DNA from: Candidatus Latescibacterota bacterium | GTDB taxonomy: Bacteria > JAAXHH01 | Length of the DNA: 64,000 nucleotides | Direction: 5' to 3' | NCBI GenBank assembly: GCA_022821085.1 | Contig: JAJEEG010000006.1 | Coordinates: 2,067,330 to 2,131,329, forward strand | Shown: positions 15,431-24,976 of the stretch, one piece after another | Layout: every line of letters starts with the position of its first letter | How positions within the stretch are numbered: position 1 is the stretch's first letter | The notes under the pieces: model-generated | Database searches by the model: none | Told to the model about the DNA's origin: nothing | Seen by the model: the letters and a program-made list of their open reading frames with translations, nothing else | Position numbers and translations under genes: made by a program

Positions 15431-16291
15431 TCAGCGTTCCCCCCATTTCAGCTTCGTGCGCAGTACATCGTAAAAGGAACGATCCGTGAACCGGATCAGG
15501 TGTATGGTGTGGTCCGCCCGGCAAAGCTCGACGGTGCATCCCGACTGGATCACCACGTTCTCCTGACCGTCCACGGTGAGCAGGAGATCGGGATGATCCG
15601 CCCGGACTTCGATCCGGATGCGGTCCCGGGCGGCGAGCACCATGGCACGGTTGGAAAGCGTATGCGGACAGATGGGCGACACGACCATCGCCTCCATATC
15701 GGGCGCCAGAATCGGGCCTCCCGCCGCCAGCGAATAGGCCGTGGAACCGGTCGGCGTCGACACGATCAGTCCGTCGGCCATGACGTTGTTGACGTATTCG
15801 TCGTTAACGTAGATGCCCAGTTCGATGACCCGGCAGATCGCGCCTTTGTCGATCACGATGTCGTTCAGCGCCGAAAACGTGCCGTTCGCTATCCTACCCT
15901 GCAGAACAAGCCGCTTATCCAGCGTGAACCGCCCGTCGAAGACGCGTTCGAGGGCGTCTTCGAGATCGCCGGGTGTCGTCTGCATCATGAAACCGAGCTT
16001 GCCGGAATTGACGCCTAGAATGGGTGTGCCGGAAGCGCCCACCAGGCGCGCGGTCTTGAGCAGTGTGCCGTCGCCCCCGATGGCGATGACCCAGTCGACG
16101 TCCTCCACGGCACGGTCGTCCGAATCCACGATCACGCACTCCCCGCGGCCTTCCTCCTCGCCGACCGTGGCCGCCAGGTCGGCCGAGAGCGTTGGCTTTC
16201 CGGACCGCGACGAGACCAGGCGTACGAGTTCCGGTATCAGGCCGGCGATCACGGGCCGTGCCGGATTGGCGATGACGCCCACACGATTCAT
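15431..16291 (-). CDS. nadK: NAD kinase
   Basis: 286 residues; ATP-dependent phosphorylation of NAD to NADP. The diagnostic GGDGTLL motif (near residue 63) and the NE/D-type motif region (ALNDIVIDKG, then STPTGSTAYSLAAGGP) are intact, as is the C-terminal ISPICPHTLSNRAMV. ATG at 16291 overlaps the polyprenyl synthase stop (ATGA), and homology starts at MNRVGVIANPARP, so the 11 upstream in-frame codons are not used. Confidence 0.95.
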   Translation of the reverse strand: MNRVGVIANPARPVIAGLIPELVRLVSSRSGKPTLSADLAATVGEEEGRGECVIVDSDDRAVEDVDWVIAIGGDGTLLKTARLVGASGTPILGVNSGKLGFMMQTTPGDLEDALERVFDGRFTLDKRLVLQGRIANGTFSALNDIVIDKGAICRVIELGIYVNDEYVNNVMADGLIVSTPTGSTAYSLAAGGPILAPDMEAMVVSPICPHTLSNRAMVLAARDRIRIEVRADHPDLLLTVDGQENVVIQSGCTVELCRADHTIHLIRFTDRSFYDVLRTKLKWGER

Positions 16292-17400
16292 CAAAAAGTC
16301 CTTCCGATCAGGTACTCCGCCCAATTGACCAGGTACCCCTTATAAGAAGAGTCGGGAATCGCATCGAGATTTCGAATGGCATCGGTCACGCGGCGTTCCA
16401 TGAGCGTCCGGGCGTGGTCGAGACCGCCGTGGGCCAGGATGAGGTCACGGACCTCCGCGATCTGCCCGTCGGTAGCCTCAGGTTTACCGACGACGTCAAG
16501 CAGAAACCGCCGCTCTGCGGCCGAAGCCTTTTGGTAGGTGTAGACGAGCAGCAGGGTGCGCTTCCCTTCCCGGAGGTCGGAGCACACCGGTTTCCCCAGC
16601 GTGGCCTCGTCGGCCGTGAGGCCCAGGATGTCGTCCTGCAGCTGGAATGCCACGCCGCACTGCCCGGTGAACGATGAAATCGCCCGCACCATGGGGTGGT
16701 TCCGGTCCGGCGTATTCAGGCCGATCATCGCGCCGGCCGCGCCCGCGTAGGCGTAGAGCATGCCGGTTTTTCGCCAGAACATGTCGATCACGGACGCTTC
16801 GTCCAGGCTGTCCATGGGCGCCTTGGCGTACTGAATGTCCAGCGCCTGTCCGCCGACGAGGGTCAGGAGGACTTCCGTCTCCAGGTAGCGGATGAGTTCG
16901 ACCACCACCTCGCCGTTGTCCGCGTCCGCGTCGTACAGTTCGGTCAGGAGCGCGGTCGCCCACCCGTGCTGGACCTCACCGGTCATGATCCCGATGGAAA
17001 GGCCGTAATGGGCGGCTTCTCTATCATCGAAGACCCCGCCGGCCAGCGCCCGCCTCCGGAACTCCTCGTGGACGGTCGGCGTGCCGCGCCGCAGCGCGTC
17101 CCGGTCCATGATGTCGTCATGCACGATGGTCCAGGTGTGGAACAGTTCCACCGCGACCGCCGCGGGCGTTGCGGCCTGCTCCCGGCCGCCCACGGCGCCG
17201 CAGGAGAAGTAGAGCACGCAGGGACGGAGCACCTTGCCGGACGCCCTTAGGTAACTGAACACCCCGTCATGTATGTCCTCCGGGACGAACAGGACCTTGC
17301 GGCGGTCCCGCTCCAGGTACTCGCGCACCCATTCCTTGCGCACGGCCAGCGCGTCAAGGAAGTCTTGCTTCCCCGGGGTATCGGTCATATACGACGCCAT
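16291..17400 (-). CDS. Trans-isoprenyl diphosphate synthase (probably FPP/GGPP type)
   Basis: 369 residues, catalysing head-to-tail prenyl condensation. The first Asp-rich motif is DDIMD (in VHDDIMDRDALRRGTPT) and the second is QDDILG. Lys/Arg substrate-binding residues (GKVLRP) and GKP after the second motif are present. A bulky Trp sits five residues before the first Asp motif, a position that limits product length in this family, so a C15/C20 product is more likely than a long chain; this is inference. ATG at 17388 (MTDTPG) is an equally good start. It lies between xseB and nadK as in many genomes, but no dxs or tlyA is present. Confidence 0.9.
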   Translation of the reverse strand: MASYMTDTPGKQDFLDALAVRKEWVREYLERDRRKVLFVPEDIHDGVFSYLRASGKVLRPCVLYFSCGAVGGREQAATPAAVAVELFHTWTIVHDDIMDRDALRRGTPTVHEEFRRRALAGGVFDDREAAHYGLSIGIMTGEVQHGWATALLTELYDADADNGEVVVELIRYLETEVLLTLVGGQALDIQYAKAPMDSLDEASVIDMFWRKTGMLYAYAGAAGAMIGLNTPDRNHPMVRAISSFTGQCGVAFQLQDDILGLTADEATLGKPVCSDLREGKRTLLLVYTYQKASAAERRFLLDVVGKPEATDGQIAEVRDLILAHGGLDHARTLMERRVTDAIRNLDAIPDSSYKGYLVNWAEYLIGRTF

Positions 17401-17416
17401 TCACCTGGTGCGGAAT

Positions 17417-17683
17417 CTAGAACTGCAGGTCGTTACCCTGGCTGGGCGGCGATTCCGGTTCGAAGGGCTCGATGACGAACCGACCGTTCTCCACGCGCAC
17501 CAGCTTGCGCACGTGTTCGTCCGCCGCATTCAGCTGCCGGGTGCAGATCCGGGAAAGCTCGATGCCCTCCTGGAAGAGGGCGAGTGATTCATCCAGCGGG
17601 AGATCGCCCTTTTCCATGCGTTCGACGATGTGCTCGAGACGCTTCAGCGCCTCCTCGAAAGTTGGCTTATCCTTTTCGTTCAT
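17417..17683 (-). CDS. xseB: Exodeoxyribonuclease VII small subunit
   Basis: 88 residues with the family pattern FEEALKRLEHIVERMEKGDLPLDESL (residues 9-34), then LFQEGIELSRICTRQL. It wraps the XseA coiled coils in the ExoVII complex, which degrades single-stranded DNA. Located 17 bases downstream of xseA. The C-terminal tail (FEPESPPSQGNDLQF) is longer than in some homologues. Confidence 0.93.
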   Translation of the reverse strand: MNEKDKPTFEEALKRLEHIVERMEKGDLPLDESLALFQEGIELSRICTRQLNAADEHVRKLVRVENGRFVIEPFEPESPPSQGNDLQF

Positions 17684-17700
17684 CCTCGGTATCCCGCCGG

Positions 17701-19029
17701 TCAGGCAGATTCGGTGGTATTCGATTCATCAAACAAGCCGAAGGAGGCCGGCGCCTCCTCGCGCCGTTTCCCTTGGGCGGCTGCCGCGTTTTTTTCTGTC
17801 CCTTCATGCCCTTCGCGCCCGTCATGCAGGTGCTCGACCCGGCAGAACGCTTCGCCCTTGCGCAGGCGTACGTTCACGCGGTCGTCGACGCTGAGTTCAT
17901 CCGCGTTGCGGACGATGCGTCCGTCCGACGCGCGCTGGCAGACGGCGTACCCGCGTTCCAGGACCGAAAGCGGGCTGAGGGCCTGGAGCCGTCCGGCCAG
18001 TCCGCCGACCAGCTGAGTGCGTGTTTCGTGGTCGTGGAAGCACCGGTCGGCCAGGCGGCGGGTCAATTCATCGGTGAACTGGGCGTACTGGCCGATCTGG
18101 TCGACGGGCCGCCTGAGTCCGTAACTGGTCAGTGCCGTGGCGACGCGCTGGCGGGACAGGTCCAGGTACCCCGTCATGCTTCCACAAAGCCGTCTCAACA
18201 CGGCCTCCGACCGGTCCTTCAATTCCCGCAGGTCGCGGACGACGATTTCGGCCGCGCCCGACGGCGTGGGGGCCCGGAGATCGGCCGCGAAGTCGGTCAG
18301 CGTATAGTCGGTTTCGTGTCCCACGGCTGAGACCACCGGGATTCGGGACTCGAAGACCGCCCGGACCACCGCCTCTTCGTTGAACGCCCAAAGGTCCTCA
18401 ACCGATCCGCCTCCCCGGCCGACGATCAACACGTCCACCGCGCCGTAGTCGTTCATCTCTTCTATGGCGGCAGCGATCTCCGCCGCCGCGCCTTCGCCCT
18501 GCACGGGCGCCGGCCGGAGAATGATCGAGACCCACGGCGCGCGCCGGCGGAGGACCTGAATGATGTCCCGTACCGCGGCGCCGGAACCGGAGGTGACCAC
18601 GCCCACCCGTTCCGGGAAGGAAGGCAGCGCCTGCTTATGTTCCTCGCGGAACAGGCCCTCTTTCTCGAGCTTGGCCTTCAACCGCTCGAAGGCCGCCTGG
18701 AGCGCGCCCGCGCCCACGGGCTTCAGTTGCCGGGCGACGAGCTGGTACTGCCCCTGTACGTCGTAGACGGAAAGGGCGCCCTGGGCCAGGACCTCCATGC
18801 CGTCTTCGGGTTCGAAGGTCAGTTTGCGGTTCGCCGACCGCCACATGACGCAGCGCAGCTGGCTGCGGTCGTCCTTCAGCGAGAAGTAGGCATGGCCGGA
18901 CGAGTGCCGCTTGTAGTTTGAAATTTCACCGGAAACCGACACGTAGGGAAACGCTTCTTCGAGGAGCGTCTTGATCCCCGCGGTCAGTTCGGTAACGGTC
19001 AGAACGCCGATGTCGCCATCGTTCACCAA
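17701..19029 (-). CDS. xseA: Exodeoxyribonuclease VII large subunit
   Basis: 442 residues. The N-terminal OB fold (VSVSGEISNYKRHSSGHAYFSLKD) is followed by the catalytic domain with GVVTSGSGAAVRDI, the GRGGGSVEDLWAFNEE motif and GHETDYTLTDFAADLRAPTPS. A coiled-coil C-terminal region ends with the LSVLERGYAV segment. The start is TTG 19029 or the adjoining GTG 19026, both 10 or more bases after an AGGAGGGGAGG Shine-Dalgarno. The tail after residue 415 (HDGREGHEGTEKNAAAAQG) is low-complexity. Confidence 0.95.
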   Translation of the reverse strand: MVNDGDIGVLTVTELTAGIKTLLEEAFPYVSVSGEISNYKRHSSGHAYFSLKDDRSQLRCVMWRSANRKLTFEPEDGMEVLAQGALSVYDVQGQYQLVARQLKPVGAGALQAAFERLKAKLEKEGLFREEHKQALPSFPERVGVVTSGSGAAVRDIIQVLRRRAPWVSIILRPAPVQGEGAAAEIAAAIEEMNDYGAVDVLIVGRGGGSVEDLWAFNEEAVVRAVFESRIPVVSAVGHETDYTLTDFAADLRAPTPSGAAEIVVRDLRELKDRSEAVLRRLCGSMTGYLDLSRQRVATALTSYGLRRPVDQIGQYAQFTDELTRRLADRCFHDHETRTQLVGGLAGRLQALSPLSVLERGYAVCQRASDGRIVRNADELSVDDRVNVRLRKGEAFCRVEHLHDGREGHEGTEKNAAAAQGKRREEAPASFGLFDESNTTESA

Positions 19030-19070
19030 ACCCGGCCTGCCTCCCCTCCTGTGCCGGCAATGCCACTATA

Positions 19071-19121
19071 CCGGCCATACTGCGCTGCCGGCCATACTGC
19101 TCTGCCGGCCATACTCCTACC
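19071..19121. repeat. 17-bp tandem repeat overlapping the rny stop
   Basis: Units CCGGCCATACTGCGCTG (19071-19087) and CCGGCCATACTGCTCTG (19088-19104), then a degenerate third unit that contains the rny stop codon (19117-19119). Lies between rny and xseA. Confidence 0.8.
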
Positions 19122-20673
19122 TGGCGATTTCGACCGCCCGGGTCTGTCGGATGACCGTCACCTTGATCTGGCCCGAGTATTCCATCCGGACCTGTATCTT
19201 ACGGGCGATTTCCGTTGCGAGCTGGACCGCGCGGAGGTCGTCGACTTCCTCGTGATCGATCATGACCCGCACTTCTTTTCCCGCCTTCATGACGAAGGCC
19301 CTGGATACGCCGTCGAAGGAACTCACCAGCCGTTCCATTTCCCGAAGCCGGCGGACGTACTTCTCCAGCGGTTCCCTGAGCGCGCCGGGTCTGGACATGG
19401 AAAGGGCGTCGGCGGTTCTGACCACCACGGCCATGGGGGTGGTCTCTTCCGGATTTTCATGGATGGCGTCAATACACTCCAGCACTTCGGCCGGCTCTCC
19501 GAACTTCTCGGCGACCGATCTCCCCAGTTCCCCGTGCGCGCCTTCCGGACCGCCTTCCACGGCCTTGCCGATGTCGTGCAGCAGTCCGCAGCGCCGGGCC
19601 AGGGTCACGTCCAGGTCCAGTTCCTGTGCCATGATTCCCGCCAGCTCGGCCACTTCACGGCAATGATGCAGCGCGTTCTGCCCGCCGGTCATCCGGTACT
19701 TCAGTTGTCCGAGCAGCATGGCCAGCTCGGGACGGACGCCGGTAATGCCCAGGTCGAAGAGCACCTGGTCGCCCGTATCCTGGATCAGATCGCTGATTTC
19801 TTCCTGGGTCTTGGAGACGACCTGCTCGATGAATCCGGGATGGATTCTCCCGTCCTGGATGAGCTTCTCCATGGAGAGCTTCGCGATTTCGCGGCGCATG
19901 GGGTTGAACCCGGAGAGGACGACGGCATTGGGGGTGTCGTCGACGATGACATCGATCCCCGTGGACATTTCGAACGCCTGGATGTTGCGTCCGTCGCGCC
20001 CGATGATGCGTCCCTTCATTTCGTTATCGGGCAGGGATATGACCGACGTCGTCGTTTCCGTCACGTGATCCAGCGTGTACTTCTGCATCGCGTGCGTGAT
20101 GATTTCCCGGGCTTCGACCTCCGCGTTCTGGCGGGCTTCTTCGATGATGCTGCGGGCTTGCTGGCCGGCTTCGGCGCGTATCCGGGCGTCGATGTTGCTG
20201 AGCAGCGCCTTTCTCGCCTCCTCCGTCGTCATGCCGGCGGACTGCTCGAGTTGTTCGGTCTGCCGTTTGATCAGCTGATCCAGCCGCTCCTCGGATTCCA
20301 CCAGTTTCTCGTCCCGTTCCTGCAGCGACTGAAGATGCTTCTGAATGCCCTTTTCGCGCTTGGCCACGTAGTCGGCCTTGCGCTCCAGGTTCTGCTCCCT
20401 GATCGAGATCCGTTTTTCAACGCGCTGGAAGTCCTGGCGGGTCTGGTTGCTTTCCCGCTCGAATTTCGCCTTGGCCTGGTAGGATTCCTCCTCCGTTTCG
20501 ATCCTGGCCGTGTTCTTTATCGTTTCAGCTTCTTCCACCGCCTCTGCGAGGATGCTCTCTGCCAAGCGCTCCATACTGTCCGTCTTGCGTTTTTCGACAC
20601 GCTTTCGAATGAACCATCCGAAGAGAAACATGATCAGGGCGGTGCCGGCGTAGAGACTGATCGTCACAAGCAT
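19117..20673 (-). CDS. rny: Ribonuclease Y
   Basis: Membrane-anchored endoribonuclease of mRNA decay, 518 residues. Domains in order: an N-terminal membrane helix (SLYAGTALIMFLFGWFI), a long coiled coil to about residue 200, a KH domain (GRIIGRDGRNIQAFEMSTGI region) and an HD domain with LLHDIGKAVEGG. ATG 20673 is chosen because AAGAAGG lies at good spacing; a TTG seven codons upstream is also in frame. It lies downstream of zapA on the minus strand. Confidence 0.95.
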   Translation of the reverse strand: MLVTISLYAGTALIMFLFGWFIRKRVEKRKTDSMERLAESILAEAVEEAETIKNTARIETEEESYQAKAKFERESNQTRQDFQRVEKRISIREQNLERKADYVAKREKGIQKHLQSLQERDEKLVESEERLDQLIKRQTEQLEQSAGMTTEEARKALLSNIDARIRAEAGQQARSIIEEARQNAEVEAREIITHAMQKYTLDHVTETTTSVISLPDNEMKGRIIGRDGRNIQAFEMSTGIDVIVDDTPNAVVLSGFNPMRREIAKLSMEKLIQDGRIHPGFIEQVVSKTQEEISDLIQDTGDQVLFDLGITGVRPELAMLLGQLKYRMTGGQNALHHCREVAELAGIMAQELDLDVTLARRCGLLHDIGKAVEGGPEGAHGELGRSVAEKFGEPAEVLECIDAIHENPEETTPMAVVVRTADALSMSRPGALREPLEKYVRRLREMERLVSSFDGVSRAFVMKAGKEVRVMIDHEEVDDLRAVQLATEIARKIQVRMEYSGQIKVTVIRQTRAVEIAR

Positions 20674-20726
20674 AGTGGCAGCCACCTTCTTCAATTATGA
20701 CGGTTGTTCCATACATGGTCCGTTCC

Positions 20727-21077
20727 TCAACAAGATCGGTCATGGTCTTCCTTCTCTTCATCCTGTTCAGGAACCGGGTGCTCCAGCAACTCGTCCATGC
20801 GCCGGATCATCTCCGCGATCCGATCGTGATGCATGGACTCCGATACGACCTGGTTCTGCTGTTTTTCACGTTCCTTGTGCAGCTCGTCGGCGATCCTGAT
20901 CGCCGTTAGTACCGCCACGCTGGTGAGGGACTGCATGGTCACGCTGACGGGTACCTCGCGCATGCGTTCGTCGACATAGGCGGCGATCCGCTGGATGTAC
21001 TCGGCTTCCTCTTCCGCCTGGATCGGATATTCGGTCCCGCAGATGTTGACGCGTACGGTGACTTTCTCGTCATCCAT
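20727..21077 (-). CDS. zapA: Cell division protein ZapA
   Basis: 116 residues. The globular N-terminal ZapA domain (VRVNICGTEYPIQAEEEAEYIQRIAAYVDERM) precedes a C-terminal helix (VAVLTAIRIADELHKEREKQQN). ZapA binds and bundles FtsZ filaments at the division site. It is followed directly by rny and preceded by a ZapB-like gene, so a small division module is interleaved with pheT and RNA decay. The acidic C-terminus is not part of the family core. Confidence 0.88.
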   Translation of the reverse strand: MDDEKVTVRVNICGTEYPIQAEEEAEYIQRIAAYVDERMREVPVSVTMQSLTSVAVLTAIRIADELHKEREKQQNQVVSESMHHDRIAEMIRRMDELLEHPVPEQDEEKEDHDRSC

Positions 21078-21161
21078 AATGGGTCCATCCCGGTGAGCAA
21101 CCGGCCTGGAAACGCATGCCGGGCGCCAGGCGAACGGTGGCGGACAAAACAGGGACTGATC

Positions 21162-21425
21162 TTATTCGATGACGTCCAGGCGCGACAGCATCGTGTCTAT
21201 GCGCGCCTTGATGTCGTCCTGCTTGACGCGCAGCGCCTGGTTTTCCTGTTCCAGTTCTTCTTTCGAAGTAACCGACTGCTCCCGCTGCTGCTGCAATTCC
21301 TGGACTTGCGCCTCGAGGTTGTCGTTCCGGCCGCGCAGATCCGCGTTCTCGTCCTTCAGCCGCTGGATCAGGTCGATCATCGTTTCGATCCGGCCCAGCA
21401 GCAGCTCTATGGATTGTTCTTGCAT
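21162..21425 (-). CDS. Short coiled-coil protein, ZapB-like
   Basis: 87 residues, almost entirely one heptad-repeat coiled coil (LLLGRIETMIDLIQRLKDEN, LRGRNDNLEAQVQELQQQRE, LEQENQALRVKQDDIKARID). Size, composition and position directly upstream of zapA fit the ZapB family of FtsZ-ring cytoskeletal proteins. Coiled coils align spuriously, so the call rests partly on context. Good Shine-Dalgarno (GGAGGG) before ATG 21425. Confidence 0.7.
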   Translation of the reverse strand: MQEQSIELLLGRIETMIDLIQRLKDENADLRGRNDNLEAQVQELQQQREQSVTSKEELEQENQALRVKQDDIKARIDTMLSRLDVIE

Positions 21426-21467
21426 GAATCCCTCCGCAAAGGTGTATTCCAGCGCGTCTCGACGACG

Positions 21468-23888
21468 CTAGGAGCGTAGTTCCGCCCGGTACCGGCTCAC
21501 CAGCCGGCGCAGCACCTTGTCCTGAAGCCGCGTGACTTCAGCGTCCGTCAGCGTCCGTTCTTCGGACCTGAACCGCATGGCGTAGGCCATGCTCTTGCTT
21601 CGGGCCGCGATCTGCGTTCCCCGGTACACGTCGAACAGTTCGACCGATTCCAGGAGGTCGCCGCTACACGCGCGGATTTCATTCAGAATGTCCCGATGAG
21701 TAACCTCTTCGGGCACGACAATAGCCAGGTCTCTCTCGACCGCGGGGTACTTGGGCGGCGCACGATAGGTCCTTCGATCGGACGCCTGGCCGAAGAGGAC
21801 GCCGCAGTCGATCACCCCCATCCACACGGGCTCCCGGATCTCGTAACGGTCGAGAACCCGGTGCGAAACCGCGCCGAAACGGCCGGCCCGCACCCCGTCC
21901 GCGAGCAGTTCGCCGGTCCGGTCCGCGTCGAACAGAGGATCGACCTTATCATACGGGACGGTTTCGACCCTGTCAAGTCCTAACCGGCCGAGCAGCGCTT
22001 CCGCCAGACCCTTCAAATCGAAGAAATCGAAGGCCTCCGGAGGGCCGTCCCAGTGCGGGCTGTGGCGCTGGCCCGTGACGGCGATACAGAGTTGTTCGGG
22101 TTCGTCCGGAAGGCCTTCTTCTTTCGCCCGGAACACGCGACCTGCCTCGAATATGCGGATGTCTCTCACCTTGCGATTGGCGTTCCATCGCACGACGCCC
22201 AGCACCGAGGCCGCCAGGCTCGTGCGCATGGCGGAGAGTTCGGGGCTCAGGGGATTGTCGATCATGACACTGGGCCGGGATGGATCTATGAGCCGGTTCA
22301 GGTCCGGGTGCAGCAGACTGTGGGTGACCACCTCCGTGAAGCCGAACCCGGCCATCGCGTCGCGCACGCGCCGCTGGTCGTCCTGCTTGCCGCGGCGGTC
22401 CTCCTCCCGTTCCCGGGCCCCGGCCGAATCGTCGCGGGGCGGCGCAGAAGCCGCCGGTTCGATCTTGTCGTAGCCATATAGACGGGCGACCTCCTCGATC
22501 AGGTCCACTTCGCGGAACACGTCCCGCCTGAACGACGGCACGACGACCTCGAGGTCCGCGCCTTCGGGCCGCACGCCGAACCGCAGCCGGTGCAGCAGCG
22601 CGGCGATCTCGTCCCGGTCCAGGCCGGTGCCCAGCAGCCCGTTCACGCGGCTCACGCGCAACCGGATTACCGGGTCGGGTCCGGCCGGTGTGCGGACGTC
22701 GATCATGCCTTCCGCCACCACGCCCCCGGCTACCTCGGCAATCAGTCCCGCGGCCCGGACCACGGCCTCGCCCTGCAGTTCCGGATCCATGCCCCGTTCG
22801 AACCGGCGCGACGCGTCCGTCTGCAGCTGCAGCGCCTTCGAACTCCGCCGCACCCGCACCGCGTCGAAACAGGCGCCTTCCAGGAAGACCCGGTCGGTTT
22901 CCGGGGTGATCTCGGTATCCAGTCCGCCCATCACGCCGCCGACGCCAATGCCCGTCTCGTGGTCGGCGATCATCAGCACCTCGCCGTCGAGGGTGCGTTC
23001 CACCCCGTCCAACGTGGTGAAGGCCTCCTCTTCCCGGGCGCGGCGGACGACGATGCCCTGGCCCGCAAGCCGGTCCAGGTCGTAGGCGTGCAGCGGCTGT
23101 CCCATTTCGAGCATGACGTAGTTCGTCACGTCGACCACGTTGCTGATGGACCGGATCCCGGCGGCTTCGATCCGGCTCTTCAGCCAGTCCGGCGAAGGCC
23201 CGATCCGGACGCCGGTGATCACGCGGCCCACGAACCGGGGGCAGTCATCGGGGGCGTCGACGCGGACACTGGCCAGGGTATCGACGGGAGGACCCGTCTC
23301 ATCGACGACCCCGGACGGCAGGCGCAGTTCGCCGCCCGACAGGGCCGTGATCTCCCGGGCCACGCCGACCAGCGAGAGGCAGTCGGGGCGATTGGTGCCC
23401 ACGTCGATGCTCAGCACCGTTTCCGGTCCGCCCAGGACATCTTGCAGAGGACGGCCGGGCTCGATTCCGGCTTCGAGCACCATGATGCCTTCGTGGTCGT
23501 CGGACAGGTTCAGTTCGGCCTCGGAGCAGATCATCCCGAAGGACTCCACCCCGCGGATCTTCGCTTTACGGATCTCCATCCCGCCGGGCAGCGACGCGCC
23601 GACCCTCGCGACCGGCACCTTCTGTCCGGCGGCCACGTTCGGCGCCCCACAGATGACCTGCAGGGACTCGCCGCCCACGTCCACGGTGCAAAGGGAAAGG
23701 CGGTCGGCGTTGGGATGGCGCTCCACGCGGTCCACGTGCCCGACGACGAACCCCTCGAAGTCGCTGCCGACCGTATCGACGCCGTCGACTTCCAGGCCGG
23801 ACAGGACCAGCCGGTCCACCAGTTCTTCGACGGACCACGGGACGTCGCAGTACGCTTGCAGCCACGAAAGGGGAACTTTAATCACCAT
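21468..23888 (-). CDS. pheT: Phenylalanyl-tRNA synthetase beta subunit
   Basis: 806 residues. N-terminal tRNA-binding EMAP-like domain (VGHVDRVERHPNADRLSLCTVDVG), B3/4 editing domain, B5 domain, core domain, and C-terminal ferredoxin-like anticodon-binding domain ending VTRLQDKVLRRLVSRY. Works as alpha2beta2 with PheS. An Arg/Glu/Asp-rich insertion near residues 485-510 (DDSAGAREREEDRRGKQDD) interrupts the core and looks lineage-specific. 33-base gap from pheS. Confidence 0.96.
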   Translation of the reverse strand: MVIKVPLSWLQAYCDVPWSVEELVDRLVLSGLEVDGVDTVGSDFEGFVVGHVDRVERHPNADRLSLCTVDVGGESLQVICGAPNVAAGQKVPVARVGASLPGGMEIRKAKIRGVESFGMICSEAELNLSDDHEGIMVLEAGIEPGRPLQDVLGGPETVLSIDVGTNRPDCLSLVGVAREITALSGGELRLPSGVVDETGPPVDTLASVRVDAPDDCPRFVGRVITGVRIGPSPDWLKSRIEAAGIRSISNVVDVTNYVMLEMGQPLHAYDLDRLAGQGIVVRRAREEEAFTTLDGVERTLDGEVLMIADHETGIGVGGVMGGLDTEITPETDRVFLEGACFDAVRVRRSSKALQLQTDASRRFERGMDPELQGEAVVRAAGLIAEVAGGVVAEGMIDVRTPAGPDPVIRLRVSRVNGLLGTGLDRDEIAALLHRLRFGVRPEGADLEVVVPSFRRDVFREVDLIEEVARLYGYDKIEPAASAPPRDDSAGAREREEDRRGKQDDQRRVRDAMAGFGFTEVVTHSLLHPDLNRLIDPSRPSVMIDNPLSPELSAMRTSLAASVLGVVRWNANRKVRDIRIFEAGRVFRAKEEGLPDEPEQLCIAVTGQRHSPHWDGPPEAFDFFDLKGLAEALLGRLGLDRVETVPYDKVDPLFDADRTGELLADGVRAGRFGAVSHRVLDRYEIREPVWMGVIDCGVLFGQASDRRTYRAPPKYPAVERDLAIVVPEEVTHRDILNEIRACSGDLLESVELFDVYRGTQIAARSKSMAYAMRFRSEERTLTDAEVTRLQDKVLRRLVSRYRAELRS

Positions 23889-23921
23889 GGGACGCTTGGC
23901 TCCTTGCCGGACGCACCGCGC

Positions 23922-24932
23922 TTAGTTGCCTTCGAGCTGGCGCAGGTCGTTCTCCAGGAACATGTGGATGCTGTCGATCCCGTACTTGAACATGGCGAGG
24001 CGGTCCAGTCCCATGCCGAAGGCGTAGCCGGTGTATACTTCCGGATCGTAGTCCACGAATCCGAAGACGGCCGGGTCGACCATGCCTGCGCCCGAGATCT
24101 CCAGCCACCCCGAGTACTTGCAGATCCGGCAGCCGACGCCGCCGCACGCGACGCAGGAGAAGTCGTATTGTACGCTGGGTTCGGTGAAGGGAAAGAAATC
24201 GGGGAGGAAACGCACCTTGACCTTACCGCCGAAAAGCCGCTGGGCGAAATAGGTCATGTCGCCCTTGAGCTGCGCCATCGTGACCCCTTTGTCCACGTAC
24301 AGGCCCTCGCACTGGTGGAAGGTGAAGGCGTGGGTGGCGTCGGGGTTCTCGTGACGGTAGGTGCGTCCCGGCACGATCACCCGCACCGGGGGTTTCTGCT
24401 GTTCCATGACCCGGACCTGCACCGGCGAGGTATGGGTCCGGAGCACGATGTCGCTGCCGAGGTAGAAGGTGTCCTGGGTATCCCGGGCCGGATGGTCGCG
24501 CGGGATGTTCAGCGCTTCGAAGTTGTAGTAGTCCCACTCCACCTCGGGACCGTCCACCACCGAGAAACCCATGTCCCGGAAGATCTCGGTGACTTCCTCG
24601 CGGATCAGGGTCAGCGGATGCTTGCTGCCCAGGGGCGGGGGGCGTCCCGGCAGCGTGACGTCCAGGGCGCCGGCCGCGGATTCTCCACCCGCTTCGCACG
24701 CCGCCCTGCGCGCCTCCAGGGCTTCTCCGATGGTCTTCTTGGCCTGGTTGACCCGCTGGCCGATGCGGGGGCGATCTTTGGGATCTGCCTTGCCCACGGA
24801 CCGCAGGACGCGGGTCAGGTCGCCGTTCTTCCCCATGTATCGGATGCGGATATCTTCCAGGTCCGACGGGTCGGCGGCGCGGGCGATTTCCTCCAGCGCC
24901 CGGGCTTCAATCGCTTCTGCTTCCTGTACCAT
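23922..24932 (-). CDS. pheS: Phenylalanyl-tRNA synthetase alpha subunit
   Basis: 336 residues, class II catalytic core. N-terminal coiled coil (to about residue 90), motif 1 region (MGFSVVDGPEVEWDYYNFEALNIP), motif 2 (GRTYRHENPDATH, then FHQCEG) and motif 3 (GMGLDRLAMFKYGI). A CACGGVGCRICKYSGWLEISG segment carries the Cys residues typical of many bacterial PheS. Follows rplT in the conserved thrS-infC-rpmI-rplT-pheST order. Confidence 0.97.
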   Translation of the reverse strand: MVQEAEAIEARALEEIARAADPSDLEDIRIRYMGKNGDLTRVLRSVGKADPKDRPRIGQRVNQAKKTIGEALEARRAACEAGGESAAGALDVTLPGRPPPLGSKHPLTLIREEVTEIFRDMGFSVVDGPEVEWDYYNFEALNIPRDHPARDTQDTFYLGSDIVLRTHTSPVQVRVMEQQKPPVRVIVPGRTYRHENPDATHAFTFHQCEGLYVDKGVTMAQLKGDMTYFAQRLFGGKVKVRFLPDFFPFTEPSVQYDFSCVACGGVGCRICKYSGWLEISGAGMVDPAVFGFVDYDPEVYTGYAFGMGLDRLAMFKYGIDSIHMFLENDLRQLEGN

Positions 24933-24976
24933 GGATGGTCCGGTCCCGGTCCTTCAGCGGTCTTCCGTGGTGAGCG

